From assembly GCA_902784865.1 (NCBI GenBank), contig CACZWL010000014.1:1-64000 (forward strand): DNA of 64,000 nt, written 5' to 3'. Made by a program: the position numbers and the translations under genes. Shown in pieces: positions 17,885 to 26,795 of this stretch. Position 1 is the stretch's first letter; every line of letters starts with the position of its first letter. This DNA comes from an uncultured Bacteroidota bacterium (GTDB lineage: Bacteria > Bacteroidota > Bacteroidia > Bacteroidales > P3). The notes under the pieces are model-generated. The model was not told the origin of the DNA. It saw only the letters and a list, made by a program, of their open reading frames with translations, and made no database searches.

Positions 17885-19037
17885 GGAGTATGCTGTTTAG
17901 TTGATTACCTACCGACTGCCACGAGAAGCGCTCGCGGACAAAGCGTGACGCCCGTTCCGACAGCCCATTGCGCATGGCCTCGTCGCCGAGCAGGGCCACG
18001 ATATGGCCTGCCAGCTGGGCGGCATCGGTGCCCAGCAGCAGCTCCTGCCCAGGGGTGGCCCCGAGGGCCTGATTGGCCAGCGGCGTCGTCACACACGGCA
18101 CGCCCATGGCCATGGCCTCGAGCAACTTGTTCTGCAAGCCCGACCCCATGCGCATGGGGGCGACGAACACGCGGCTCTGCGCATACGACGGGCGTATATC
18201 CTCGGGCGAGCCGACCACCGTCACCCGTTCCGACGCCAGGGAGCGCACGGCGCCCGTAGGCGTCGCCCCGGCCAACGTCACCGTCGCCCCGGGGCACTTC
18301 TCCCACACCAGCGGCATCACCTCGCGTACCAGGTAGGTAGCGGCGTCGACATTGGGCTTGTACTGCATGTTGCCGCAGAAGACAACATCCTGGTTCTTAG
18401 GCAGGTCGAGCGGGTGGAAGTAGTCGAAATCCACGCCGTTGGGGACGACGCGGATCTGGTCCGACGCGCGGTGCGGTATGGCGTCGCGGTCGGCCTCCGA
18501 GATGATGGTGAGGCGATTGAAGACACGGAAGGCCTTATACTCGGTCGAGCGCAGCATCTTGAACTCGAAATGCAGTATGTGGCGCCACAAGCCCTTCGAC
18601 CGCTCCATCCGGCGCTCCGTATTCACCGACAGGGCATCCTGGAAGTCCATCACCTTCGGCACATCCAGACGCGCCACCAGGGGCATCGTACGCACCATCT
18701 GCGAGTAGACCACATCGGGCTTCACCCGCTGCACGAACTGGCGACAGCGGCGGCGCGCACGCTGCGAGTCCCAATAGCCAAGCTGCAGGCTCTTCGTAGC
18801 GATATAGTTGCGCACAACATTCTTCACACTCACCCACCGCGGCGGCGTCACCACCTCCATCTCCTTGCAGTAGGGCGCCAACGCCTCGCGCTGCTCCTCC
18901 GTCACTCCTTTGTGGCTCACGGCGAACAGATATATATCGTTCTCGCGCGAGAGTTCCGCCACCTGGTGGTAGGCGCGCAACTTGTCGCCTTTCTCCAGCG
19001 GATAGGGAAAACGCGGTAGGACTATGACAATCTTCAT
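17868..19037 (-). CDS. GT4-type glycosyltransferase
   Basis: The 389-residue enzyme has a GT-B fold. The N-terminal half begins MKIVIVLPRFPYPLEKGDKL, and the C-terminal half has FCGNMQYKPNVDA and the late motif GSGLQNKLLEAMAMGVP, whose Glu contacts the nucleotide sugar. It resembles sugar transferases of the polysaccharide-export type (the TIGR03087 kind). Acceptor and sugar are not known. It lies 11 bp downstream of parC and overlaps hflX; no other polysaccharide gene is adjacent apart from the glycosyltransferase at 23384-24463. Confidence 0.85.
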   Translation of the reverse strand: MKIVIVLPRFPYPLEKGDKLRAYHQVAELSRENDIYLFAVSHKGVTEEQREALAPYCKEMEVVTPPRWVSVKNVVRNYIATKSLQLGYWDSQRARRRCRQFVQRVKPDVVYSQMVRTMPLVARLDVPKVMDFQDALSVNTERRMERSKGLWRHILHFEFKMLRSTEYKAFRVFNRLTIISEADRDAIPHRASDQIRVVPNGVDFDYFHPLDLPKNQDVVFCGNMQYKPNVDAATYLVREVMPLVWEKCPGATVTLAGATPTGAVRSLASERVTVVGSPEDIRPSYAQSRVFVAPMRMGSGLQNKLLEAMAMGVPCVTTPLANQALGATPGQELLLGTDAAQLAGHIVALLGDEAMRNGLSERASRFVRERFSWQSVGNQLNSILHEAVQ

Positions 19038-19048
19038 AATTTCATTTT

Positions 19049-21682
19049 TTAGTTAAACAATTGGGTCTGAGTGCCCTCGGCGAAGCCCATGCGCTCGTCC
19101 GTAAGGTCCGACGGCTGCTCCGTCTCCTCCACGGCCTCTGCCGGTTCGGGGTCGGCCTTCAGCGGCTCCAGCCACTCGAACCTGTCAACCGCAAACGTGG
19201 TCACACGCTTGCCTTTCGCCTTCACACCCTTCACGCCGATGAACTCCTCGACGTCGATAATCTCCGACGATATCTTCTTGCCGCTGTCGGCGCTGTAGGT
19301 CACCTCCAGGCGCGGATAATAGTTCATCGATATCGAGAGCAGCTCCGAGCCGTCCTCGTCGAGGAACGGCACCTTGCGGTCCGAGGCTTCGGGCACAAAA
19401 CGCTTCAGGTAGGGGTACCCGTCGGCCGAACGGTACAGCGCCGTCAGTATACCTTCCGGGTTGAACTTGCGCAGTTCGATCAGGTCGTCGTCGTAGTGGT
19501 TGGCGAGGTCGAAGGTGGTGGTGCGGTAGACGGCGGACTGGGTGACGGCAAGTATCTTGTCGCTGCCCTTGAATTCGCCGAGGTAGCGGCCTGCCTCGTT
19601 CACATTCAGGCGCTTCACACTCTCGTCGAACCATATCTTGCGCGCCGAGAGCGTGCTGACACCCTCGTCCTTCAGGTTGATCGAGCGCACGGCGTTGCGC
19701 GTCAATATATTGCCCATCGACTGGCGCCCCTTGATGGCCAGCGTCTTGAAGTCGAAGTCGAACGATGTCTTCTTCAGCTTCGGTTTCGACACATGGTGCA
19801 CCGTGACCACCTCGGCCTCGCCGTTGGGGTTGGCGGTGAAGTAGAGCACCTTGGAGTTTTTGGTGCCTTTGGTGAGGAGGTATTCCTTGTCGCGGGTGAT
19901 GGAGGTGACGCTGAAGCGCTTGACCATGACATAGCCGTCGGGGCCGCCGTCGCGGTAGATGAGGTTGTAGACCGTGCGCTCGTCGCGCTTGCGGAAGACG
20001 GAGATGAAGAGTATCTCGGGGCACTCCTGGCTGCCGACGAACCCTTTCTCCTGCACCTTGGTCACCACAAAGGTGCCGTCGCGGCGGAAGACGATGATGT
20101 CGTCCATCCGCGAGCATTCGCAGGCCACCTCGACACCCTCCTCGCGCTTCAGGCCCCAGCCGGCAAAACCCGTCTGGTAGTTCACATACAGCTTCTCGTT
20201 GGCCAGCGCCACGGTCGTCGACTCGATGTCCTCGAACGAGCGTATCTCGGTGCGGCGCTCGCGGCCCTTGCCGTATTTTTTGAGTATGCCCTCGAAGTAT
20301 CGGATGGCATAATCTGTCAGGTGTTCCAGGTGGTTACGCACCTCGTCCATGGTCATCTCTATCGACGCGACCTCTTCCTCGGCCTTCTTGATGTCGAACT
20401 TGGAGATTTTGCGGACGGGTTTTTCAGTCAGTTTCAGCACATCTTCGCGCGTAATCTCGCGTTTGAAGCGCTTCTTGTAGGGGCCGAAGGCCTTGTGCAT
20501 CTCGTCCACCTGCTCGTCCCACGACCGGCTGTCGCGCTGCTCCATCACTTTATAGATACCCTTCTCGAAGAATATCTTCTCCAGACTCACCCAGTGCCAG
20601 CGGTCCTCCAGCTCGGCGAGCTGTATCTCGAGTTCCTGCTTCAGCAGTCCGCGCGTACGCATCGTACTGTGGCGCAGTATCTCGCTCGCTGTCATGAACA
20701 CCGGCTTGTCGTCCACAATCACGCAGGTCTGCGGCGAGAAGCTGATCTGGCACGATGTGAACGCGTACAGCGCGTCTATCGTCTGGTCCGGGCTCACGCC
20801 GGCGGGCAGATAGACCACAATCTCGACCTCGGCGGCGGTGTTGTCGTCCACCTTCTTTATCTTGATTTTGCCTTTCTCGTTTGCCTTGACGATGCTGTCG
20901 ATCAGCACATCCGTCGTCACGGTGTAGGGCAACTCGGTGATCACGATGGCCTTGCGCTTCTCGTCGTAGTGCATGCGCGCACGGATGCGCAACCTGCCGC
21001 CCTGGGCGCCGTCGTTGTAGCGGCTGACGTCGATCAGCCCGCCCGTCGGGAAGTCGGGATATATCTCGAACTCCTCCTCGCGCAGCACTTTCACGCTCGC
21101 TTCCAGCAGTTCGCAGAAGTTATACGGCAGGATCACCGACGTCAGCGTCACCGCAATGCCGCGCGTGCCTTGTGCCAGCAGCAGGGGGAACTTGATGGGC
21201 AGTGTCACGGGCTCTTCCTTGCGTCCGTCGTACGACGGCTTCCACTGCGTGGTCTTCGCGTTGAAGACCACCTCCTTGGCGAACTTCGACAGGCGGGCCT
21301 CGATGTAGCGGCCGGCGGCGGCATCGTCGCCGGTGAGTATGTTGCCCCAGTTACCCTGGCAGTCGATGAGGAGGTCTTTCTGTCCGAGGTTGACCAGTGC
21401 GTCCTTGATGCTGGCGTCGCCGTGCGGATGGTATTGCATCGTGTTGCCCACGATGTTGGCCACTTTGGTGAACCGTCCGTCGTCGGTCTCCTCCATGGCA
21501 TGCAGTATTCTGCGCTGCACGGGCTTGAGGCCGTCGTCGATATCCGGCACCGAACGGTCCAAAATCACATCGCTCGCATAGTCAACCCAATAGTCCTTGA
21601 ACATCCCTTCAAGCGAGAGCGTCGACCCCTGTTCCTCGGGGGGTGGCACATTCATGTTCTCTTCCATATTCTGTTCTATCAA
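19049..21682 (-). CDS. parC: DNA topoisomerase IV subunit A (ParC/GyrA family)
   Basis: This 877-residue type IIA topoisomerase subunit cuts and rejoins DNA. The N-terminal breakage domain contains DGLKPVQRRILHAM, YHPHGDAS and the catalytic tyrosine in GRYIEAR (Tyr126). Coiled-coil and tower segments follow, then beta-propeller-like repeats. The C-terminal region lacks an obvious GyrA box, so topoisomerase IV is favoured over gyrase. Met6 and Met10 are alternative starts. It lies between lepB and a glycosyltransferase on the minus strand, and its ParE partner is not in the window. Confidence 0.9.
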   Translation of the reverse strand: MIEQNMEENMNVPPPEEQGSTLSLEGMFKDYWVDYASDVILDRSVPDIDDGLKPVQRRILHAMEETDDGRFTKVANIVGNTMQYHPHGDASIKDALVNLGQKDLLIDCQGNWGNILTGDDAAAGRYIEARLSKFAKEVVFNAKTTQWKPSYDGRKEEPVTLPIKFPLLLAQGTRGIAVTLTSVILPYNFCELLEASVKVLREEEFEIYPDFPTGGLIDVSRYNDGAQGGRLRIRARMHYDEKRKAIVITELPYTVTTDVLIDSIVKANEKGKIKIKKVDDNTAAEVEIVVYLPAGVSPDQTIDALYAFTSCQISFSPQTCVIVDDKPVFMTASEILRHSTMRTRGLLKQELEIQLAELEDRWHWVSLEKIFFEKGIYKVMEQRDSRSWDEQVDEMHKAFGPYKKRFKREITREDVLKLTEKPVRKISKFDIKKAEEEVASIEMTMDEVRNHLEHLTDYAIRYFEGILKKYGKGRERRTEIRSFEDIESTTVALANEKLYVNYQTGFAGWGLKREEGVEVACECSRMDDIIVFRRDGTFVVTKVQEKGFVGSQECPEILFISVFRKRDERTVYNLIYRDGGPDGYVMVKRFSVTSITRDKEYLLTKGTKNSKVLYFTANPNGEAEVVTVHHVSKPKLKKTSFDFDFKTLAIKGRQSMGNILTRNAVRSINLKDEGVSTLSARKIWFDESVKRLNVNEAGRYLGEFKGSDKILAVTQSAVYRTTTFDLANHYDDDLIELRKFNPEGILTALYRSADGYPYLKRFVPEASDRKVPFLDEDGSELLSISMNYYPRLEVTYSADSGKKISSEIIDVEEFIGVKGVKAKGKRVTTFAVDRFEWLEPLKADPEPAEAVEETEQPSDLTDERMGFAEGTQTQLFN

Positions 21683-21697
21683 TTTTTACTGCGTTTC

Positions 21698-21749
21698 AGT
21701 AGGTGTCTGGTAGGTATCTGGTAGGTATCTGGTAGGTGAATACTTCGAC
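21698..21749 (+). repeat. GGTA 11-bp tandem repeat, family 2, copy 1
   Basis: About four 11-bp units of GGTAGGTATCT or close variants (21699-21741) are followed by ACTTCGACT. The same unit and flank occur at 41063-41104 and, inverted and shorter, at 26669-26697. It occupies the lepB-parC spacer. Confidence 0.75.
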
Positions 21750-21792
21750 TCTTTCCCATCATTTCCCATCGATGGGAAAATCGGGTTACTTG

Positions 21793-23343
21793 TCATTTGG
21801 CGCTGGCGTTGCGCAACACGCGGTTCCAGCGCAGTCCGCCGTGGTCTTTGTCGCTCGACCAGAGTACCCGTTTGGCCTTGCCCTCGATATGGTCTTCGGG
21901 CACGAAGCCCCAGAAACGGCTGTCCTGCGAGCAGTGGCGGTTGTCGCCCATCATCCAGTAGTAGTCCATCTTCGGCGTGTACGAGGTGGCGGGCTGGCCG
22001 TTGATGAGAATCTCTCCGCCCTTGACCTCGAGGGTGTTGCCTTCGTAGGCGGTGATGACGCGGCGGTAGAGCGGCAGGTTCTCCAGCGTCAGCTGCAGCG
22101 CCTTCCCCTTGGCGGGGATGAGGATGGGGCCGTAATTGTCCACACTCCAATAGAATCCCTCGGCATTGGGGTAAAGCGCCAGCGACGAGTCGGCCTCCAC
22201 CGTGTTCTTTTGCAGATCCAGCACACTGCTCTTCTTGCCCAGCTCGGCGGCGGCCTGGAGCGTCAGCGGCACCTGCAGGTAGCTGTTGCCTGCGGCGTCG
22301 ATGTTGCGCGAGCGGTTGGCGTTCTCTATGTCCTCGAAGCGCACACCCACCGCGTCGAGCGTGTTGGTGGGGTTGATGCCCGCGGCGAAAACGACCGTGT
22401 AGATATGCTCGGCCTCGGCGGGCTGCTCGATGGGTTTGCCGTCGATATAGACTTGCTGGTCAATGATTTGAAGCGTCTCGCCCGGCAAGCCGATGCAGCG
22501 CTTGATGTAGTTCTCGCGTTTGTCGACGGGGCGCGTCCTGATTTTGCCCAGCGCCTGGCCGAAATAGCGTGCTGTGCCGTTCATAACCGCCTCGCGGCCA
22601 AAGTCCTGCAGCGCCTGGTAGTAGGTGTACTGCCCTCCGGGGAAAGCCCCCAGGATGGTGTCGCCGGCAGGGAAATTGAAGACCACGGCATCGTAGCGCT
22701 TCACACGCGTGTAGCCCGGGAAGCGGTGGTAGCCGAAATGCGGCCAGCCGAGGTAGGAGGGCACACGCCCGTCGGTGCCCACCAACGCATTGTGCATCAG
22801 CGGCAGCGACAGGGGGCTCTGGATGATGCGCGGACCATAGGCCATCTTGCTGACCATCAGGTGGTCGCCCACCAGCAGGCTCTTCTCCATCGACGACGAG
22901 GGAATCTCGTACAGCTCGAAGACGAAACCGCGGATGGGGATGACGGCGATGCAGGCGAAAAGGATGGCCTCCACCCAGTCGCGCGTGTTCGAGATGGGGG
23001 CCGGAGGGTCGGTCTTGGGGTTGTGGTACTCGTGGCCGCTCAGCCCCAACCACGGCAGGTAGACCGGCGGGCAGAGGATGGCCAGCAGCTGCTCCCAGAA
23101 GCTGTAGCGGCGGAACACTCGCGCCGTGTCCTGCACGAGGCAGTAGAAGCAGAAGATGTTGATGCCGGGAATGAGCATGTAGACATACCACGTCCATTTA
23201 CGCCCGCATATCTTCACCCACTCCACCATGTTCCACACAGGCACCAGCGATTTCCACGGCGCCACTCCCGCCTTCTTGAAGACGAACCACAGGCCGAGCA
23301 CGACGCCGACCACTACTAGCACTAGCAAAATGTTGTATATCAT
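21793..23343 (-). CDS. lepB: Signal peptidase I, long Bacteroidetes form
   Basis: LepB cleaves signal peptides from exported proteins at the periplasmic face of the membrane. This 516-residue form begins with two membrane segments and a DUF5684-like region (GVAPWKSLVPVWNMVEW), then the peptidase. The catalytic Ser lies in PSSSMEKSLLVGDHL near residue 150, and the Lys lies in NYIKRCIGLPGE. Later boxes are GDNRHCSQDSRFWG and VPEDHIEGKA. A large insertion between boxes explains the length. It lies between a glycosyltransferase gene and parC on the minus strand. Confidence 0.95.
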   Translation of the reverse strand: MIYNILLVLVVVGVVLGLWFVFKKAGVAPWKSLVPVWNMVEWVKICGRKWTWYVYMLIPGINIFCFYCLVQDTARVFRRYSFWEQLLAILCPPVYLPWLGLSGHEYHNPKTDPPAPISNTRDWVEAILFACIAVIPIRGFVFELYEIPSSSMEKSLLVGDHLMVSKMAYGPRIIQSPLSLPLMHNALVGTDGRVPSYLGWPHFGYHRFPGYTRVKRYDAVVFNFPAGDTILGAFPGGQYTYYQALQDFGREAVMNGTARYFGQALGKIRTRPVDKRENYIKRCIGLPGETLQIIDQQVYIDGKPIEQPAEAEHIYTVVFAAGINPTNTLDAVGVRFEDIENANRSRNIDAAGNSYLQVPLTLQAAAELGKKSSVLDLQKNTVEADSSLALYPNAEGFYWSVDNYGPILIPAKGKALQLTLENLPLYRRVITAYEGNTLEVKGGEILINGQPATSYTPKMDYYWMMGDNRHCSQDSRFWGFVPEDHIEGKAKRVLWSSDKDHGGLRWNRVLRNASAK

Positions 23344-23383
23344 AGGTGTTGTGTTTTTGTTTTCCGAATTCTGAGTTTTTGTG

Positions 23384-24463
23384 TTATGAGTTATGGTTTT
23401 GGAGGTTCAGCACCTGAAGCAGCTTTTGCTTCTCCTTGTCCCAGTCCATATCGGCCTGCGCGGAGGCGAAGTCGTAGGGGCCGTGGGCCAGCACGCGCCC
23501 GATGCCTTCGGCCAGAGCCTTGGCTCCCGGAGCGGCAAGCACCTCGCCTACCCCGTGGCGCCTGACGAAGGAGGCCATCTCGGGCAGGTCGCTCACCACC
23601 ATGGGCACACCGGCAGCCACGAAGTCGCCCACGCGGTTGGGCAGCGCATAGTGGTAGTTGAGCCCCATGTCCTCGAGCATCACCAGACCCACGTCGGCCT
23701 GCGGCGTAAGGCGCTCGAGCTCAGCTACCGGCACGCGGCCGAGGAACCGTATGCGGTCGCCCCACGGCTTGCCTGCGGCATAGGTCCGCATCTCGTCGTA
23801 GAGGTCGCCCACGCCGACGACAACAAGTTGGCATCCAGGCAAGTACTCCAGCGCGTCGATGGCCCAGTCGATGCCGCGGCCCAGGTTGACGGCGCCTTGG
23901 TAGAGCAACAGGGACTCGGCCTCACCCCCGGCCCCTCTCCCATGGGATAGGGGAGAATCGACCTCATGCACTCTACTCCCCTCTCCCGCGGGAGAGGGGC
24001 CGTGGGTGAGGCCCATATTCCGCACCACCACCATATCGATGCCGAGCAGCTGCTTGTAGTAGTCTGCAACGCTCTGGTTGACAGTGATGTTTGCATCGCA
24101 CCGCGGCATGAGGCTCCGCTCTACGCACTGCCACACGCGCTTCACTCGGTGGCGGCCGATGAGTTCCGGCACTTCGGGGAAGATCTCGTGCGAATCCATC
24201 ACCAGGCGGCGCCCACGGAGCCTGGCGCCGATCCAGCAGGCCGGCAGCGTGTCGGTGTCGTTGGCCCACACCACGTCGGCCTTGGTGCGCAGCAGGCGGA
24301 AGAGGAGGCGGAGGTTATACTCGGCGAAGAAACGCCACGTGCGCTTCGCCCTTACCCACAACTCGTTACGCCCGAGCAACTCCACGGCGCACCCCGCCTC
24401 GCGCAGTGCTGCGGCGTGGCGTGCAACGCGGCGGTCGGTCACCAAATCGTTGGTGGCCGCCAT
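23384..24463 (-). CDS. Glycosyltransferase with an in-frame palindromic repeat insertion
   Basis: The start at 24463 (MAATNDLVTDRRVARHAAAL) gives 359 residues; GTG one codon earlier is possible. A reading from 24850 would overlap the divergent META gene and lacks family content. The GT-B fold shows DSHEIFPEVPELI, LYQGAVNLGRGID and the C-terminal LPNRVGDFVAAGVPMV. Between the two lobes (about residues 151-182) sits a 32-codon insert, GLTHGPSPAGEG to SHGRGAGGEA, encoded by a palindromic element. The last residues (QNHNS) come from a GAGTTATGA-type repeat. Sugar and acceptor are unknown. Confidence 0.85.
   Translation of the reverse strand: MAATNDLVTDRRVARHAAALREAGCAVELLGRNELWVRAKRTWRFFAEYNLRLLFRLLRTKADVVWANDTDTLPACWIGARLRGRRLVMDSHEIFPEVPELIGRHRVKRVWQCVERSLMPRCDANITVNQSVADYYKQLLGIDMVVVRNMGLTHGPSPAGEGSRVHEVDSPLSHGRGAGGEAESLLLYQGAVNLGRGIDWAIDALEYLPGCQLVVVGVGDLYDEMRTYAAGKPWGDRIRFLGRVPVAELERLTPQADVGLVMLEDMGLNYHYALPNRVGDFVAAGVPMVVSDLPEMASFVRRHGVGEVLAAPGAKALAEGIGRVLAHGPYDFASAQADMDWDKEKQKLLQVLNLQNHNS
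23918..24013. repeat. 96-bp palindromic element inside a glycosyltransferase gene
   Basis: Twenty-four-base arms at 23918-23941 and 23990-24013 are inverted repeats with one mismatch. Two inner palindromes lie between them, one perfect over 22 bp (23978-23999). The length is a multiple of three. The translated product GPSP-GEG-SPLS-GRGAGGE is characteristic of widespread bacterial palindromic repeats that read LTPGPSP. Confidence 0.85.
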
Positions 24464-24526
24464 CACTATCCGGGGATGCTTTTTATTATTCAAAACTTTG
24501 TTATAACGCGTATGGAAAATATTTCG

Positions 24527-24534
24527 TATCTTTG
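24527..24534 (+). promoter_or_regulatory. -7 element of the META-NUDIX-dprA operon
   Basis: TATCTTTG followed by CA lies 34 bp before the META gene ATG. A TTTG at 24497-24500 is 26 bp away, longer than usual, so the -33 element is uncertain. Confidence 0.65.
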
Positions 24535-24568
24535 CAGCGGAATTTTTATCAACAAAGGCTGTCGAAAA

Positions 24569-25027
24569 ATGCGCATCAAACTGATTGTCATATTCTTGCT
24601 CACCACGTTTGCCGTTGCCTGCAGCCCGCGACAGGCGCCTGTCGCGGCCCTGGCCGACCCCCTGGTGCCGCAACGCGGACAGGTGTGGCAGCTCGTAGCG
24701 CAACAGGGCAAAAGGCTCGCACTCAACAAAAAGGCACCCACACTGCTGCTCGACCCAGAAGCAGGCATAGCCACAGGCGATGCGCAGTGCAACACCTACA
24801 CCTTCCACTGCCACCTGCTGCTCGTGTCGCAAATGCCTGACGGCGACCACTATACACTAGCCCTCGAACCGTGGGGCAGCGGCGACACCAGCTGCCCGGA
24901 GGCCGACATGAACGCCGAGCAGCGCTACCTAGCCCTCCTTGCCAAAACCACCTCGATGCGCCTCACAGCCACCACCCTGACCCTCTACCAGAAAGACCGC
25001 GAAATCCTGCACTTCGAACAGCAATGA
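24569..25027 (+). CDS. META-domain lipoprotein (HslJ-like)
   Basis: The 152-residue protein starts MRIKLIVIFLLTTFAVACS, a lipoprotein signal with Cys18 as lipid site. The single META domain carries GQVWQLVAQQGK, CNTYTFHC and the late ERYLALLAKT and LTLYQKDREILHFEQ. META/HslJ proteins are small envelope proteins linked to heat or novobiocin resistance in E. coli. The role here is not established. The start follows a promoter by 34 bp. Its TGA overlaps the NUDIX ATG. Confidence 0.82.
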   Translation: MRIKLIVIFLLTTFAVACSPRQAPVAALADPLVPQRGQVWQLVAQQGKRLALNKKAPTLLLDPEAGIATGDAQCNTYTFHCHLLLVSQMPDGDHYTLALEPWGSGDTSCPEADMNAEQRYLALLAKTTSMRLTATTLTLYQKDREILHFEQQ

Positions 25028-25497
25028 AACTGTCGTATAAACGCCTCACCCTCAACGTCCCCATCGCCCTCGTGCGCTGCCTCAAACGCCGCATGCGCTA
25101 TGTCCGCGCCGCCGGCGGTATCGTCGCCGACGACAGCGGGCGCCTGCTCCTCATCCTCCGCAACGGCCGCTGGGACCTGCCCAAAGGCAAGGTCGAACCC
25201 GGCGAGACCCTCCTGCAAGGCGCCTTGCGCGAGGTCGAGGAGGAGACCGGCATCCAGGTGCTGCCGCTGCCCGCAGCCCCTGCGCCGATAAAGACCTACC
25301 ACCTGTTCAACCTCTACGGAGGCTGGCACCTCAAGCAGACTTCCTGGTTCCGCCTTGCCGCCGCCGCACCCGGCCTGCAGGGCACCCCCCAGCTCGACGA
25401 GGGCATCACCGACGTAGCCTGGGTCAAGACCGACGAGGCCCGACGACGGCTGCAAAAAAGCTACGGCACATTGCGCATACTATCTAGCTCATTATGA
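25024..25497 (+). CDS. NUDIX hydrolase
   Basis: This 157-residue hydrolase carries the full Nudix box GKVEPGETLLQGALREVEEE then TGI (about residues 60-82), matching GX5EX7REUXEEXGU. It would cleave a nucleoside diphosphate linked to some moiety; the substrate cannot be told from sequence. The short basic N-terminus (YKRLTLNVPIALVRCLKRR) precedes AAGGIVADDSGRLLLI. It overlaps the META gene and dprA by ATGA on each side, so the three genes are translationally coupled. Confidence 0.88.
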   Translation: MKLSYKRLTLNVPIALVRCLKRRMRYVRAAGGIVADDSGRLLLILRNGRWDLPKGKVEPGETLLQGALREVEEETGIQVLPLPAAPAPIKTYHLFNLYGGWHLKQTSWFRLAAAAPGLQGTPQLDEGITDVAWVKTDEARRRLQKSYGTLRILSSSL

Positions 25498-26600
25498 ACA
25501 CCTTAGAACATATAGCTCTCGCCTTCACCCCGGGTCTCGGCAACGCCTCGCTGCGCAAGCTGATAGACCTCTATCCCGACGAGAATATCTTCGACCTCCC
25601 TCTGGCCGAACTGCGCACCGCTTTTGGCCATAGAGAGAACATTATCAACGACTTGCACAACAAGAGCGCCTTCCGGCGGGCCGAGGAGGAGCTGGCTTTC
25701 TGCGAGACGAACAACATCAGACCCCTCTTCTTCACCGACGCTGACTACCCCGCCAGACTCAACCGCCCCGAGTGCGACGACTGCCCTGCCCTGCTCTACG
25801 CCCTCGGCAGCGCCGACCTCAATGCCGAACGCGCCATCGCCATCGTCGGCACGCGCCGCGCCACCCATGCCGGACGCGACAACACGGCTCAACTGGTGCA
25901 ACAACTCAAAGCTTACAACACGCCGATAGTCAGCGGCTTGGCCTACGGCATCGACACTGCCGCCCACAGCGCCGCCCTCGACCAGGGAATGCCGACGGTC
26001 GCCGTCCTCGGCCACGGGCTCGACCGCATCTACCCGCCCGAGAACCGCCCCTTGGCCAAGCGCATCATCGACGCCGGGGGCGCGCTCCTGACGGAGTACC
26101 CCTCGGGCACCGCCATCAATCCGCGCTACTTCCCGGCGCGCAACCGCATCATCGCCGCCCTGGCCGACGCCACCATCGTCGTCGAAGCCTCAGAGAAAGG
26201 CGGCGCCCTCATCACGGCGGCCATCGCAAGCTCCTACCAGCGCGACGTCTTTGCCGTGCCGGGGCGCCTCACCGACACCTACTCGCGCGGCACCAACAAC
26301 CTCATCGCCACCAACCGCGCCCTGCTCCTCCGATCGGCCGACGACATAGCCGCCCAACTCGGCTGGCCGCAAGCGGGCCAGCAACTCGCTCTGGCCGAGG
26401 CCGGCAGCAGCGAACCGATACCTCCGGCCGAGCAGAAGGTTCTCGACATACTGCGGCAGCACGACCGCCTGGCCCTCGACGAGGTGGCTTCGCTGGCAGG
26501 ACTGCCCCTGCCGAAGGCCGCCGCGCTGCTCTTCAACCTCGAGATGTCCAAGCGCATACACACCCTGCCGGGGCACCTCTACCAGGCGGGCAACGCCTGA
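25494..26600 (+). CDS. dprA: DNA processing protein DprA
   Basis: The 368-residue protein protects incoming single-stranded DNA and loads RecA during natural transformation. The N-terminal SAM-like helices are followed by the Rossmann-type DprA domain with AIVGTRRATHAGRD, SGLAYGIDTAAH, VAVLGHGLD and FPARNRIIAAL. A winged-helix tail (QKVLDILRQHDRLALDEVAS) ends the protein. DprA is widespread even in species not known to be competent, so competence is not proven. It closes the three-gene operon, with no terminator recognised before the repeat at 26669. Confidence 0.95.
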   Translation: MNTLEHIALAFTPGLGNASLRKLIDLYPDENIFDLPLAELRTAFGHRENIINDLHNKSAFRRAEEELAFCETNNIRPLFFTDADYPARLNRPECDDCPALLYALGSADLNAERAIAIVGTRRATHAGRDNTAQLVQQLKAYNTPIVSGLAYGIDTAAHSAALDQGMPTVAVLGHGLDRIYPPENRPLAKRIIDAGGALLTEYPSGTAINPRYFPARNRIIAALADATIVVEASEKGGALITAAIASSYQRDVFAVPGRLTDTYSRGTNNLIATNRALLLRSADDIAAQLGWPQAGQQLALAEAGSSEPIPPAEQKVLDILRQHDRLALDEVASLAGLPLPKAAALLFNLEMSKRIHTLPGHLYQAGNA

Positions 26601-26668
26601 AGGCCTACGGCGGCATCTGGCACGATTTGGAGGCATTGGGGCACCCAACCTGCTCAAATCGCTCCTGT

Positions 26669-26697
26669 GTCGAACTATTCACCTACCAGATACCCGC
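26669..26697 (-). repeat. GGTA repeat, family 2, copy 3 (short)
   Basis: On the minus strand it reads GGTATCTGGTAGGTGAATAG then TTCGAC, matching the ends of the copies at 21698 and 41063 but with only about two units. The sequence around it (26610-26665) also has CGATTTGGAGG-like pieces seen beside the 41063 copy. Confidence 0.65.
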
Positions 26698-26737
26698 CAC
26701 CTTCCCCCTCCGGGCTGTTAAAAAAACTTAAATCGGA

Positions 26738-26767
26738 TTGCCTATAATAAAATAATATGTACTTTTG
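26738..26767 (+). promoter_or_regulatory. Promoter of the small T9SS cargo gene
   Basis: TTG at 26738-26740 and TACTTTTG at 26760-26767 are 19 bp apart. The ATG at 26796 follows 28 bp after the -7 box. Confidence 0.75.
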
Positions 26768-26795
26768 CAGCACTAAATACAAAAAAACACCTACT

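Noticed and set aside
23966-24568. A longer N-terminus for the META lipoprotein starting near 23966
   Set aside because: That stretch is antisense to the glycosyltransferase and precedes the promoter; the signal peptide begins at 24569.
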